NCBI RefSeq assembly: GCF_016906535.1
Contig: NC_057375.1
Location: 434,001 to 498,000 of the forward strand
Reading direction: 5' to 3'
Length of the DNA: 64,000 bases
From: Rhizoctonia solani
Lineage: Eukaryota; Basidiomycota; Agaricomycetes; Cantharellales; Ceratobasidiaceae
The first letter of the stretch is position 1. Each line of letters opens with the position of its first letter. Of the stretch, positions 26,301 to 37,672 are shown in pieces. The notes below the pieces were generated by a model. The model ran no database searches, was not told the origin of the DNA, and was given only the letters and a program-made list of their open reading frames with translations. A program made the position numbers and the translations under genes.

Positions 26301-27290
26301 TCAAAATGCTGAGTTTCAAGTTAACCTGGCGCTTAGAAATAGGTTTAAATGCACCATAGTCAAGCCATGGGTTAGACCATCTAGCAGCTCCTACCACTGA
26401 GAGCCTATTCATCGATACCATGTCATTTAAAAACTTTTCCTTGCCCTTTTTCAATCATGGTACTAGTGATATAACACCATCCAGTATGTACCCAATTGCT
26501 ACGCTCTTAGCATTATTCTTTGTCTTTTTGTTGAAGGAGCGTTTATTGATGCATGACGCAGGCGTTAAGGAGTGTCACTCTGCTGGGGTGAACGTAGTTA
26601 ATAATCAGCCTGCGAAGTCTGCTTCAATGAACATCCACCGTAGGTCATGCCTTTGGGAGCTACTTGACAGCTAAAGCTGATACGTAGTCGTAGAAATATC
26701 ACCGAGCAAACGAAGGACGCGGAGCGCATACGAGGTGGCTGCGATGGCGGCGCCTGTTGTCTTGCAGGACTCCTCCCATGTGCTCTCATCCCGGTGATAT
26801 GCTGGAAGCCTCGTTGCTGCTGCGGAGATTGATTGCCTGGACCACAAGATCGTTTTGTGGTACTCATTTATGGACCTGTACCCATGCTTTTCGTCAAAGA
26901 TAAAAAACATCATCAGTTCATGCACTTGAAAGCTCATTTATACAATGTAGAGAACTAGTAATATGTATTTTAGTTCGAATATTATTGGAGATGTGGCTAT
27001 ATGCTTAGCATTTTGTATTTCGAAGGCTTGATAGCTCTAAATGGTAGGATAGGATCCAGAAAAAATTGTTTGAAAGTGCCTGAATCGAGCTAATCCTCTT
27101 AGAGAGTAAGCTACAAAATCATAAATAAATAATGAATGCCATATTCAACATTTCATCAGATGTATCCTAACAGAGCCCAAAGGCGTCATAATTGGAAATT
27201 CTGGGAATCCACGCTTGTTCTTGTTAAGCCACGTGATCGTAATGATGACAAATCTGGCGCCATCTTTGGTTTCACTGGACGACCACGAGG
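23353..27290. other. Gene-poor 3.9-kb region with unassigned open frames
   Basis: No convincing gene. Open frames that deserve a note: plus 23741-24004 and 25188-25535; minus 25245-25608, where two frames could be joined by a 54-nt GTAAGT...CAG intron; plus 26420-26674, which has one hydrophobic segment (YPIATLLALFFVFLL); minus 26671-26937. None shows a family motif I recognise and several overlap on opposite strands. They may be relics of former genes. Confidence 0.4.
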
Positions 27291-30200
27291 ATGGGGACGG
27301 AATGGCTATCCGGCGTTCTGAAAGGACTTAACAGTAGCGATCCAGGGGACATCAATATCCCAGGGACACCTCCAACCCGTAATAATTCCACTTTCCTACT
27401 TTTTGAACACTGACTTATCTGGTTGGGAGCAGAGAAATTCGAAGGACAGTGGTTTACAACTCAGCTCACCCTCTCGCTGGGAATTGGACTCGGCTCCTTT
27501 TTAATATTCTCTCTCTGTCGGAATCGGTGGCCAATCCTTTTCGCACCACGGACCAAGCTCAAAGGTAGGTCACTCGGCCACCAGTTTAGATGCATCACTT
27601 AGTTGCCAAAAGGGTTTTCTCCCCATGAAGCACATACCTACCAATCATTTGCGGCGTGGATTATACCTATGTGGAGAACATCCGAGTTTACTGTGTTACA
27701 AACCGTTGGATTGGATGCTGCAGTGGTATGTTATTTAGAAATCCTATACTGCTTATGACTGACTCTCTGTAGCTTCTCAGTTTCTTCAAGATGTCGTTTT
27801 ATTTGTTTTCTGTTTGCTCGTTAGTTGCGATTGGTGTTATAATGCCTATGAATTATGTTGTGAGTCTTGTTAGTGACGACTTTTATTCTCCCATTAACGC
27901 CAACGCAGCTCAACGGAAAACCATCGGGTGATCCTGATGATGACGGAGAATGGCTCTCCATGTTTGAACTTTTGACGGTTCCCCCAACAAATACGATACC
28001 TTCAGCGTCATTTATCCCTAAAAAGCCACAAGACCGATCTTGGCTTGACCTGGTTTCCGACGCCTCTTCTCACCTGACTGTTCACCTATTACTCACGTAT
28101 CTATTCACTGCACTCACTCTTCGATTCTGTGCTCGTAATTATTCTCGCTTTGTTCGCGCTCGCCAACTATATTCCTTGGAACTTGTCCACAGCATACCAG
28201 CTCGGACCGTAATGTGCACACGACTCCCGCTTCACCTCCGTGGCGAGCGCACGCTAGCGAACTATTTTGAAACATGAATCTTCGAGTGGAGAGTGTAAGC
28301 ATCTGTAGGGGCCGTAAACTCTCTGGATGCTCTACTGGCTAAACGAACGGATGCACTGCTCAAACTTGAAAATGCTTGGACAGATTATGTCGGAAACCCT
28401 TCGATCGTGGAATCTTATGATCCCTCCCTCAATGTTCGCGGAGACGCCGTCTCGTCCCGAGTTGCCAATGAAGATGGCGGTGAGAGCGGAGGCCTCCCTC
28501 GCTTAGTTGTGCCTCATCGGCCCCGGCCAACTCTGCGTCCGTCGTGGTTTGGTCGCCAAGTAGATGCCTTGGAATGGTTAGAGTCCAGGTTCAGAGAGGC
28601 CGATGAAATCGTCAGGCGCAAGCGGCGTTTGGGAAAATTCGATGCGACGGACGTTGCGTTTGTCACCTTTGAGGAGATGGCCAGTGCGGTAAGCATTAAT
28701 TATTGTCTATGATTGACCCCTCAGAGCACAAATCAGAGAGTAGTAGGGCTAACATACCTTTTTTCAGCAAATTGCTGCGCAAGTTGAGCACAACCTTCCT
28801 TCAACGCATATTCGCACCGCACCTGCACCCGAACCCAGGGATATATATTGGCCAAATGTGACTCTTTCTCCGAGGGGTAAGCTAGTATTAAAAATCCAAC
28901 ACCTTAACTTTCACATTGTGCATACCTCGTGCGACTCACTCGATAGGCAACTGACGTGAAGGATCATTTTAGAAACCCTGTTCCGCGAGACCATTGTTCT
29001 AGGTTTCATGGGATTGCTTCTCAGTTTTTGGTCCGTACCGGTAGCGGGTCTGGCCAGCTTGTTGAGCTATAAGGAAATAAAGAAGGTCATGCCATGGTTG
29101 GCCAAGTAGGTTTATATTTGATGTTTTCACCACCTGGATCTGTTTCCAATGGTCTTATATATCATTCACCGGCCCACCTCGCTTTCCATTTCACGCAATT
29201 GAATCGTCCTCATTTTTATTCGTTATTAGGCTTATAGATATGGACCCCCGAATCCAAGCATTGGTTCAGAACTCGTTGCCGAGTTTCTCCGTGACAGCTC
29301 TAAATTCACTACTCCCTTTCCTTCTCGAAGGTCAGTTCTCTTTTTTCCAAGACTAAGCTCCGTCTCTAATGCACCCCATTCCAGCCTTGTCGTATTTACA
29401 GGGAAATAAGGCTAGAAGCTGGGCTGAGTATGCATTGTTGAAAAAGTATGTCTTCTCAACATCAATTCCGTGCCTTATTCAATGCCTTATAAAACAGATA
29501 CTTCCTGTTCCTTCTCATTAACGTAGTCTTTATCTTTTTGCTCGCCTCCACATACTGGGCCCTTGTCCGGGATCTTGCGAATGCAATCAAGGTACCAGAG
29601 AAGCTTGCACAGGCCTTGCAAAGAGGTCAGGCTAGACACTTTTTTCTAAGTTATGTCATGCTTCAGGGTGAGCATCAGTTTCTAGGCTATTGAGAGAAAG
29701 CAGTTACCAATGTCATATTGAAGCACTTGGTATTATGCCACTCCAATTGCTGAATATCGGAATCATCGTCCCTCGAGTGATTTACCAGTTGTTCACGAAA
29801 ACACCGCGTGGTATGTACACGGATATATCCCCTTCTGGTTGAATTGTAAAGTTGACCACAAGAATAGATTATGCAGAGTTAAATGCGCCTCCAATGATAA
29901 ACTATGGCGTCGTATATCCTCTCGCTATCCTCGTTTTTGTCATCACCATCATTTATAGTATCATCCAACCTCTGATTCTCATTTTTGGAGCCGTCTACTT
30001 CGGAATGGCATATCTTGTTTACAAATACAAGCTTATGTTTGGTAAGTTTCATCCAAAATCAGGATATACCACTGACGCTGTGCTCGAAAGTATTCTACAA
30101 ACCTGCCGAGTCCCGAGGAGAGGCTTGGCCAATCACGTTCCGCCGCCTCATGTGGGGCCTCACTTTTCCAGATCTTCATGACCGGGATCTTTACCTTGAA

Positions 30201-31267
30201 ACAATCTTTTGTACTTGCCTCCTTAATGGCTCCACTTATCTTCGGAACTCTGTGGTGGACCTGGTGGATCGACAAGGAATACGTGCCACTGAGTACCTAT
30301 GTGAGCCTGAGCGCACTTTGCGAGGTACAGAGGGGCACAGAAGAAGAGGTAACTCGGATGAGGAGGGGAGAAGCAGTTAGTGCATCTCAAAGGTCAGTTC
30401 GCCGTTTCCTATTCGGGTCTGTCATTCACACATTTTGTAGTCATTTAAACAAACGCCGATACGCACAGAATGATGAAACGCTATATGTAGCTCCGGAGGA
30501 TGAGCGCACTGACTATGTGAGTGTTTTTACTTTTTGCAATTTTGTAAAATCTGAAGCATTGGCAAGTCTCAACAACCGATGGCTAATTGGTACTGGGGGG
30601 TTCTTAAGTATGTTTGAATACAGTATTATACTTGCCTTGTCCGCTAATTACTTTATTTAGCACCGGTCGAAGGCGATATGGTCATCCCGTTCTCACAGGC
30701 GTTCTCCCGACGCCATGGCTTCCACTCAAGAAAGGACAAACTCTCGCTAATTACATTGAAGCTCAAAGCTCTGAGGGCGGACCTGCAGACAAAGGCGACG
30801 CAGTAGTACTCACTCTTCGCAAACGACGTACCAGTCGTCAGCGACGTGATGCACGACGTTCGTCGCGTGCTCACACACCAGGTGCTTCATCTGCGCCGAG
30901 TGGTCATACTGATACGCCTGGGGTCAACGACAACCCATGGCGAGAAGATAGTACCGCTTCAGGATCTGGAATTCAATCGGCAAATGGATCACAAAACCCG
31001 CACAAGCTTGTTTATGACCACGCTACTGGCGTCATTATGCTACCCGAGGACTCTGACTGGATGGGTGAGGATGAATCGAGTGCGGATGAGGGTCCTGGAC
31101 CACTACCGACGGAAACGCTAGCTTCTCCGAGAGACGAAGAGAGCCTTCCAACTCCAACGCCTCGGTCCCCTCTTTCTCCGAGTGCAAACCAGAACCGGTA
31201 CTCGACATACTTTCACCACCCTGAGAGACGCAGATCCCGGATGCCAGGTGGATTTCCGAGGTCGTGA
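27291..31267 (+). CDS. CSC1/OSCA-like calcium-permeable channel (with indels)
   Basis: Polytopic channel of the CSC1/OSCA/TMEM63 family (RSN1_TM, PHM7_cyt and RSN1_7TM domains), mechanically or osmotically gated and calcium-permeable in characterised members. Start chosen at 27291 (MGTEWLSGVLKG), which splices to QKFEGQWFTTQLTLSLGIGL. N-terminal helices lie at 27.4-28.2 kb with the motif ILFAPRTKLK; the cytosolic RRM-like part at 28.2-28.9 kb has KRTDALLKLE and ATDVAFVTFEEM; the channel block from 28.97 kb has VLGFMGLLLSFWSVPVAG, SYLQGNKARSWAEY and PPMINYGVVYPLAILVF; the C-terminal tail is hydrophilic. About 15 introns of 45-75 nt fit; a small exon near 30563-30605 encodes SQQPMANWYWGVLN. Frame breaks occur near 28267-28274, 28306-28312 and at the GGGG run 30153-30156. 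Confidence 0.85.
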
Positions 31268-31605
31268 GCCAGGGATTGAAGGATGATCAGCTTGAGCATA
31301 CACGAGAAATAGCGCGATATATTATTCAATACTTTGCCTCATAATTACGAACTACGGATTGGCAGTTCATAGATTGTTGTACCTAGTCTTGCGCTATCAA
31401 TCCAATTACTTGATTGCGTAGGTGCAATTGAACTTTCAGCCTTTGCTCCGGTTTACTACTGTTGGCAGGGAGCGACGTCTACGAACTCTCCAACGAATGC
31501 TACGTATGAAAAAGAGCCAGAGGATCAGAGCTCAGAACTGGTATTGACTCCAAGCGAGCGAGATTGTGTTTTGCTAGGGGCTCTATAAGAGTTTGGATTT
31601 GATAC
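31268..31605. other. 3' flank of the channel gene
   Basis: Short AT-rich spacer between the CSC1-like gene and the left arm of the inverted duplication. Nothing recognisable. Confidence 0.4.
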
Positions 31606-31673
31606 ACACTTATTCATTTTCCACTACTATCACAATGCGCCTTCATACTTTGTACTCTCATCGTCCGAACCAT

Positions 31674-32350
31674 CTACTCGTCAACCGGGATTCCAAAGAT
31701 CCACTGCTGTCCAAACGAGCCATCCTGTTCTAGCAGCCAACCTATATCCCCGTGTCTCTTTAGTCCTCGCTCTGATTCACAAGTCGCCTCACTCACCACT
31801 GCTCCTTGTGGGGCACCTGCTGGTACTGTCCAACACACATGACCCGAGTCAGTAGACATGTGAATTCTACCCCACTGGTCAGCAAGTACAACAATAGCCA
31901 GGCAACAGCATCTTACTCGTAGTGATTTGGTCCGCTCGAAGGATCGACCTGCCATTCCGTGTGGGCACCTCCATCATCTTTGACTACACACACGGGCTTG
32001 ATGCCTTCCTCCTGTATCCGACGTCAGTGTTGGCTTTCTTACCACCATCACAAGGGAGAGAACATACAGGCACAGAGCCGCGGAAGCCCAGACACATGCC
32101 AGACTTGTCGACGAGCATGAACTTCCATTTGTCACCAGGAACAGCCTTGGCTACGAACTCCGACTACAACGCATCTAGTCAGCAAACCGTATGAATCTCA
32201 TCGAACGTAAGCTCTAACCTCGTATCTGTCGCTCCGAGGCTCAGTGACGAGCCATCCTCCTGGAAGCTCGTCGCCGCGACCATAGGACGCGAGCTGGTGG
32301 TTCGCCGCGTTGACGATGACGTACTTTTTGCCGTCTTCAAGATGAACCAT
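31674..32350 (-). CDS. Small protein, possibly beta-trefoil (left copy)
   Basis: Four exons fit. Exon 1 begins MVHLEDGKKYVIVNAANHQ and ends at a GTTAGA donor; exon 2 reads SEFVAKAVPGDKWKF; exon 3 follows an intron with a good GTATGT donor and reads EEGIKPVCVVKDDG; the last exon ends QQWIFGIPVDE with stop at 31674-31676. No signal peptide is visible, so it is probably cytosolic. Trp-containing strands recur (GGWLV, DKWKF, TEWQV, QQWIF), which suggests a beta-trefoil fold like fungal ricin-B-type lectins or mycocypin-type inhibitors; this is a weak structural guess, not a family assignment. The last intron is problematic: the obvious GTAAGA donor leaves the long terminal frame out of phase, and an upstream GTCGAT donor (after TEWQ) is needed to keep it. 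Confidence 0.5.
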
Positions 32351-32619
32351 GGTGTTGAGAAAGAGGTTGTATACGGACTATTAGTTTGCTTGTTGGAGAA
32401 GAAAGAACCAAAGGTACTCGATGCTGGACACAGTGCACAGTCTTGGTTGGTTTTATACCACTGCCTATGCATGTGGGTTAGTAATGTAGTCCGGCATCGT
32501 CGCTATAGCTAGGAGCACAAGTCACTAAATGACGTCGCTTTACTGAATATGAAGACGGTACAAACGAATAGATGCTGATGTGAGCGACTCGATACGGCCG
32601 TGGCCTGCCGTCAGCCACA

Positions 32620-32697
32620 GGGATAGCACCACCTGACCGATATAGGAGTATCCGGTATTCGCTAGAGCGACATGCGGTTCGAATCCACTACAACCCT
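32620..32697 (+). ncRNA. tRNA-like segment with a perfect B box (probably non-functional)
   Basis: Contains GGTTCGAATCC (32676-32686), a perfect Pol III B box in the T-loop position, 78 nt overall. The surrounding T stem pairs at only three of five positions, the acceptor ends pair poorly, and no good A box or anticodon arm was found. It is best read as a tRNA-derived relic or part of a SINE. The same segment recurs inverted at 36587-36664. Confidence 0.3.
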
Positions 32698-32715
32698 GTG
32701 TTAATTTTGGCCCGG

Positions 32716-35700
32716 ATCCGTTCGTTTCCCGGGTGCATAATTATGTGTAGACCTTCATACCGTTGTATTGTATATTGTATAGAATTGGTATTCTACGCCA
32801 TTTCCCTCCGGGACCACCCCAAGCGTGTGCAGAAATCAAGAAGCAATGTGTGAATAGGTCGACTTGGATCTACACTCAGGGAATAGAGCGGTCCGAAGAC
32901 AGATCTAACATGCACGTTTTGATATCTACATATGATCTACGTCAATGTCTCCACATATATATATATATATATATATATCTTGAAGACGAGACATAATCAT
33001 GCATCATCATATGTACATATATATGAACCATATTATTGATTCGATGTCCAAAATAAATGAGCTAAGTATTTTCTCGCGCATGTAATCAGTCAAGGATTAT
33101 CTTGCCCATGACGGATGAGCCGGGAGTTACCCACAAGCTTACTCTGCAAAACACAGGGAAGTCAGATGTAAGCTCCAACCAATAGAAGAATTTGCTTAAG
33201 CTTGTATTCATTCTAAACTCTTTTGGTGCGAAATGAATTCCCAACGACTACCATGAGCGTCTGTTCGCATGCCTCGACCATCTTGCACTGTTACGATAAG
33301 GTTCTTTCTTTCGTACGCAAAATGCCACCTCACCATCAGAATTAGCCCTTAAGCCAAGGTACCAAATGATTAGATCACTGGCTACCAATCATATTCACCA
33401 TCGATTGCAAGGTAGCACTATTGACCCTGTAGATGATCACTTCGTACCCTGGAATCTGAGCCGAATAGGCTGGCTCTGCGGTCTTATGATGATAAGCGAG
33501 CTTACTCTTTCATCAAACTAAGATGTGTAGAGCCTACCTGCACTGTATGTGTATATGAAAGGTATTATATTGAATACTTGACTCACAGGATCGGGCGCGC
33601 TGTCCCGAGTCGTCACACCTGCATGCCTTTGTGATTATTACGCAAATACGATGCATCATACCCCTTTCAGCGATACGTTTTACCGCGTGTGCTACAGCTA
33701 AAATGCTTTTGGTGGTTTAAATTCGGACGGCCGATTGAGGCTACTTACTGATTAACCACGACTCTACATGAAATTTAGGCATTACACCATGAGAATCCAA
33801 TACTTGATGAGCTGATAAGAAAAGAACCGGAATCTGCAAATATAGATCTGTATTATAAGAATTGTTTGTGTGTCACATATTCCCAAGTCCATCCGATCAT
33901 GAAGACTCGAAGCTTACATGGTATCGATATTATATTTGAACGGAGCTTCTCTTCTCGAATGTAGCCCTCAGCTGCCAGTACCGAACAGAAGGGTGATTTA
34001 CATACGCAAGAATAGAAAAGTGCTGGCTCATTTATTCCAAGCCCCAGTGGGAGTCCCGCATCCGGGATCGACGATGACCGGGTACAACCCCAGATCTCAA
34101 GACGTCGCTCATATGGCCCTTTGGAAGTGATTCAGCACTCTACGCCATCGGACAAAGGGGACGTTTAGGAAGACCGTCATGATCATTATACTATCAATCC
34201 CTTCAGAGATTCGTCGTATTGCCTTGCCTCCCGTTTAGTAATTAAGGCGTGGGTTTCGAAAGCAAATACATGATAGTGCTTAAAGTTACATTCGAATTCA
34301 ATTAAATGACAACGTCATGTGCTACACAATTAATTGACCTTATACCAACAAATGGCAATCGAGATCCATCCGATTTGGGAGGATGCTATGCTCGCTGATT
34401 GTTGCCAATAATCAGTTTCAATATATCTCATACCCACTTTCCTTACGATTCAAACCAACAATACAGGTTGGAGTCCTCAAACTTGGTCAAGAGTATGGGT
34501 ACACTACTGTAGGCTTCCAATTGCGTTCAGGTGCATTAAGATCTGTATAGAACTTTTAAGCCTATAATAACCATTTTGTCAGATAGTTTGGAGCTGATTT
34601 TTGAGTTGGTAAGCTCTGCTTTGATCACGATCCTTTCTCTTGATTACTATTAGGCGGTATGTAGCTGTGTGTATGTTTTTCCCTCGACGCATATCTTTGA
34701 TTATACTGGCGAATGAACTGGCGAATGAAATCGCTCGGGCCATAGCTTGCCCCATGAGTCCAGTCAACCCCACTGACTGAGTTCCTGGTATCCTCCACGA
34801 TTATTCTGTCAAATTGCTGTTCATCTTAATGACCATAAGTGATTCTAATTATAGTCTCGCCATTGTTCAGCAAAATTTACCAAAGGGTTTTTGACGAGAA
34901 GTCACTCAAGCTTGCGACTATACATGCGCCAGTTTACCTTCGTATTCGCTCTCCCAGTAGATTCTGGTTGAAGCTTCCCAATACGAGTGCATCCACGCTC
35001 AGTACTAACAATTGCCTTATCTCAGGAATGGGACAATCATCTCAACCGAAAAGTAGTTCAACTGGTTCGACAGAGCACCGATTGTTGTTGCTATGATTGT
35101 GAGAGCAGACATTGATCTGTCAACGGAGAAATTGCTCAATCTTGGTTACTTTTAGACGTTTAATGTATTCCATCCTGGTTATCTTCCACCCATTTGGAGA
35201 GCGAGAACAAGCTTCCTACCTCCAAGAACTCGTCTATTGATCGTGTAGAGATGAACCAAGTTTAAAGCTCACTTTTTTATTAGAATATATGAATAGAGCT
35301 TTATTACATTAATGGACATTATTTGCGAAGGACTATGTACATTTACTAGACTCTGAATACGCTATGAATACAACTAATGGAGTTCGGCTAAGAAACGCTG
35401 CATACGGATGGGCTTGCGCCGTCTGAGCCAAATTTTTCGCAATACACCGAAACAAAAAACGGAGTTGCTACAATGTTTTCAGTGCTTTTTTCATGAAGAA
35501 TAATGTATAATTACCCAGACGAGCCCCTAAATGTTGAGACGCCATTATGGAGAATCCAGGCAAGTTACCAACGTTCGTCTCCTCCAGGTTTGGCCTCATC
35601 CATTTAAGATAAGCGCTCAAGCCAGCCCTTGGTTCACAAATTGGGGTTCGTGCATGTGTGGAACTAACGCAAATATGGTGTTGTAGTGTGCAATCAATGG

Positions 35701-36568
35701 GAGTGACTTGACCGAATCTGGAGTAACAGCCTAGTAGAACTAATCTCCCGGCTTTCGGAGCTGCTGCGCATATATCAAATCCCCTACTACGAGTGGCAGA
35801 GTGTATTAAATGGAAAGTTTGATGAGATCAATAATGCTATTGAGATCTATGAGCGCGATTAACCGGCCAGGAGGTCGGAGAGGGCTATTCCATATTCTCA
35901 GTATCCACAACAGTAGTGATTAAAGTTACAAACTCCCCTCGATCAGATCTACTGGATTTTGAGATGTACTACACAAAGGCCCAGAAACTCACCGAAACAG
36001 GATGTAAACGTCACAGCGATAATCAGAATCTGATTCACCGTTACTTAGCTTTTGCCTCAGTACTGGTGCAACATTCGCCATCTAGTATTTTCCCCCGGGT
36101 CATGCTTCTACAACTATGACGTTTCGAAGAAACGCTTCGTTGATAAATGTTCGGTTAACCTGGCACATGACCCTTGACATCGATGCTGATTGATATAGTC
36201 CTGACAACCTTTCATTCACCAAAATGAGGCGAGTAAGCACCTGTCTCATGAATCGAGGTTCCATTGGCTCGGAGAGCTGAAATCGCCAGATGTGCTCGAA
36301 GTCAACAAAATGGCTAATCCCGAGGGATATCTTCTCGAACGATTTTTACTTTTAGCTCGCCATGAGGCAAGTAAGCAAGGGCAGAGCAATCGATCAATTA
36401 CTGACATGGGTCTGGAATTGATCATGACGGACGAGCTATTAATATGCCCCCTTGTTTTTCACTTACAGTCATTTGGCTATGATGTGTCAAATGATTGATT
36501 TCGACAAACCTGAGATATTCAGATTTCCTACAAGTCGCCGTGTCCTATGGGGTGCGGATAAATAGGAC
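32716..36568. other. Spacer between the inverted arms
   Basis: About 3.85 kb between the two arms with no intact gene. Short open frames near 35.75-36.5 kb read like coding relics (for example LLRIYQIPYYEWQSVL near 35761 and YLLERFLLLARHEA near 36325) but are broken by stops and match no family I know. An AT microsatellite lies at 32955-32978. Confidence 0.45.
32955..32978 (+). repeat. (AT)12 microsatellite
   Basis: Twelve uninterrupted AT units near the left side of the spacer between the inverted arms. Confidence 0.95.
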
Positions 36569-36586
36569 CCGGGCCAAAATTAACAC

Positions 36587-36664
36587 AGGGTTGTAGTGGA
36601 TTCGAACCGCATGTCGCTCTAGCGAATACCGGATACTCCTATATCGGTCAGGTGGTGCTATCCC
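36587..36664 (-). ncRNA. tRNA-like segment, right copy
   Basis: Inverted copy of 32620-32697, with the B box reading GGTTCGAATCC on the minus strand. It has the same stem mismatches and is probably non-functional. Confidence 0.3.
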
Positions 36665-36930
36665 TGTGGCTGACGGCAGGCCACGGCCGTATCGAGTCGC
36701 TCACATCAGCATCTATTCGTTTGTACCGTCTTCATATTCAGTAAAGCGACGTCATTTAGTGACTTGTGCTCCTAGCTATAGCGACGATGCCGGACTACAT
36801 TACTAACCCACATGCATAGGCAGTGGTATAAAACCAACCAAGACTGTGCACTGTGTCCAGCATCGAGTACCTTTGGTTCTTTCTCTCCAACAAGCAAACT
36901 AATAGTCCGTATACAACCTCTTTCAACACC

Positions 36931-37604
36931 ATGGTTCATCTTGAAGACGGCAAAAAGTACGTCATCGTCAACGCGGCGAACCACCAGCTCGCGTCCTATG
37001 GTCGCGGCGACGAGCTTCCAGGAGGATGGCTCGTCACTGAGCCTCGGAGCGACAGATACGAGGTTAGAGCTTACGTTCGATGAGATTCATACGGTTTGCT
37101 GACTAGATGCGTTGTAGTCGGAGTTCGTAGCCAAGGCTGTTCCTGGTGACAAATGGAAGTTCATGCTCGTCGACAAGTCTGGCATGTGTCTGGGCTTCCG
37201 CGGCTCTGTGCCTTATGTTCTCTCCCTTGTGATGGTGGTAAGAAAGCCAACACTGACGTCGGATACAGGAGGAAGGCATCAAGCCCGTGTGTGTAGTCAA
37301 AGATGATGGAGGTGCCCACACGGAATGGCAGGTCGATCCTTCGAGCGGACCAAATCACTACGAGTAAGATGCTGTTGCCTGGCTATTGTTGTACTTGCTG
37401 ACCAGTGGGGTAGAATTCACATGTCTGACTCGGGTCATGTGTGTTGGACAGTACCAGCAGGTGCCCCACAAGGAGCAGTGGTGAGTGAGGCGACTTGTGA
37501 ATCAGAGCGAGGACTAAAGAGACACGGGGATATAGGTTGGGCTGCTAGAACAGGATGGCTCGTTTGGACAGCAGTGGATCTTTGGAATCCCGGTTGACGA
37601 GTAG
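36931..37604 (+). pseudogene. Small possible beta-trefoil protein, decayed right copy
   Basis: Copy of the gene at 31674-32350. Exon 1 (MVHLEDGKKYVIVNAANHQ) is intact. The second intron's donor GTATGT of the left copy is TTATGT here because one G is missing after GTGCC (near 37214), and an extra G in GGTTGGGCTGC (about 37536-37546) shifts the end of the last exon. There is also a 3-nt deletion beside MSDSGHV and small indels in the 5' leader. These breaks make a normal product unlikely. Confidence 0.65.
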
Positions 37605-37672
37605 ATGGTTCGGACGATGAGAGTACAAAGTATGAAGGCGCATTGTGATAGTAGTGGAAAATGAATAAGTGT

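Larger units (their letters stand above)
31606..32715 (+). repeat. Left arm of a 1.1-kb inverted duplication
   Basis: The sequence is the near-exact reverse complement of 36569-37672. Outer limit: ACACTTATTCATTTT here against AAAATGAATAAGTGT at 37658-37672. Inner limit: TTTTGGCCCGG here against CCGGGCCAAAA at 36569-36579. Differences noticed are a few 1-3 nt indels. The arm holds one gene (31674-32350) and a tRNA-like segment (32620-32697). Confidence 0.9.
36569..37672 (-). repeat. Right arm of the 1.1-kb inverted duplication
   Basis: Reverse complement of 31606-32715 apart from a few small indels. Its gene copy points right and the left copy points left, so the two copies have their 5' ends toward the spacer. 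Confidence 0.9.

Noticed and set aside
26420..26937. Plus-strand frame with one hydrophobic segment and minus-strand frame beside it
   Set aside because: Isolated, without family motifs or supported exons; may be relics.
32620..32697. Functional tRNA gene
   Set aside because: The B box is perfect, but the T stem and acceptor stem are mismatched and no anticodon arm or A box is convincing.
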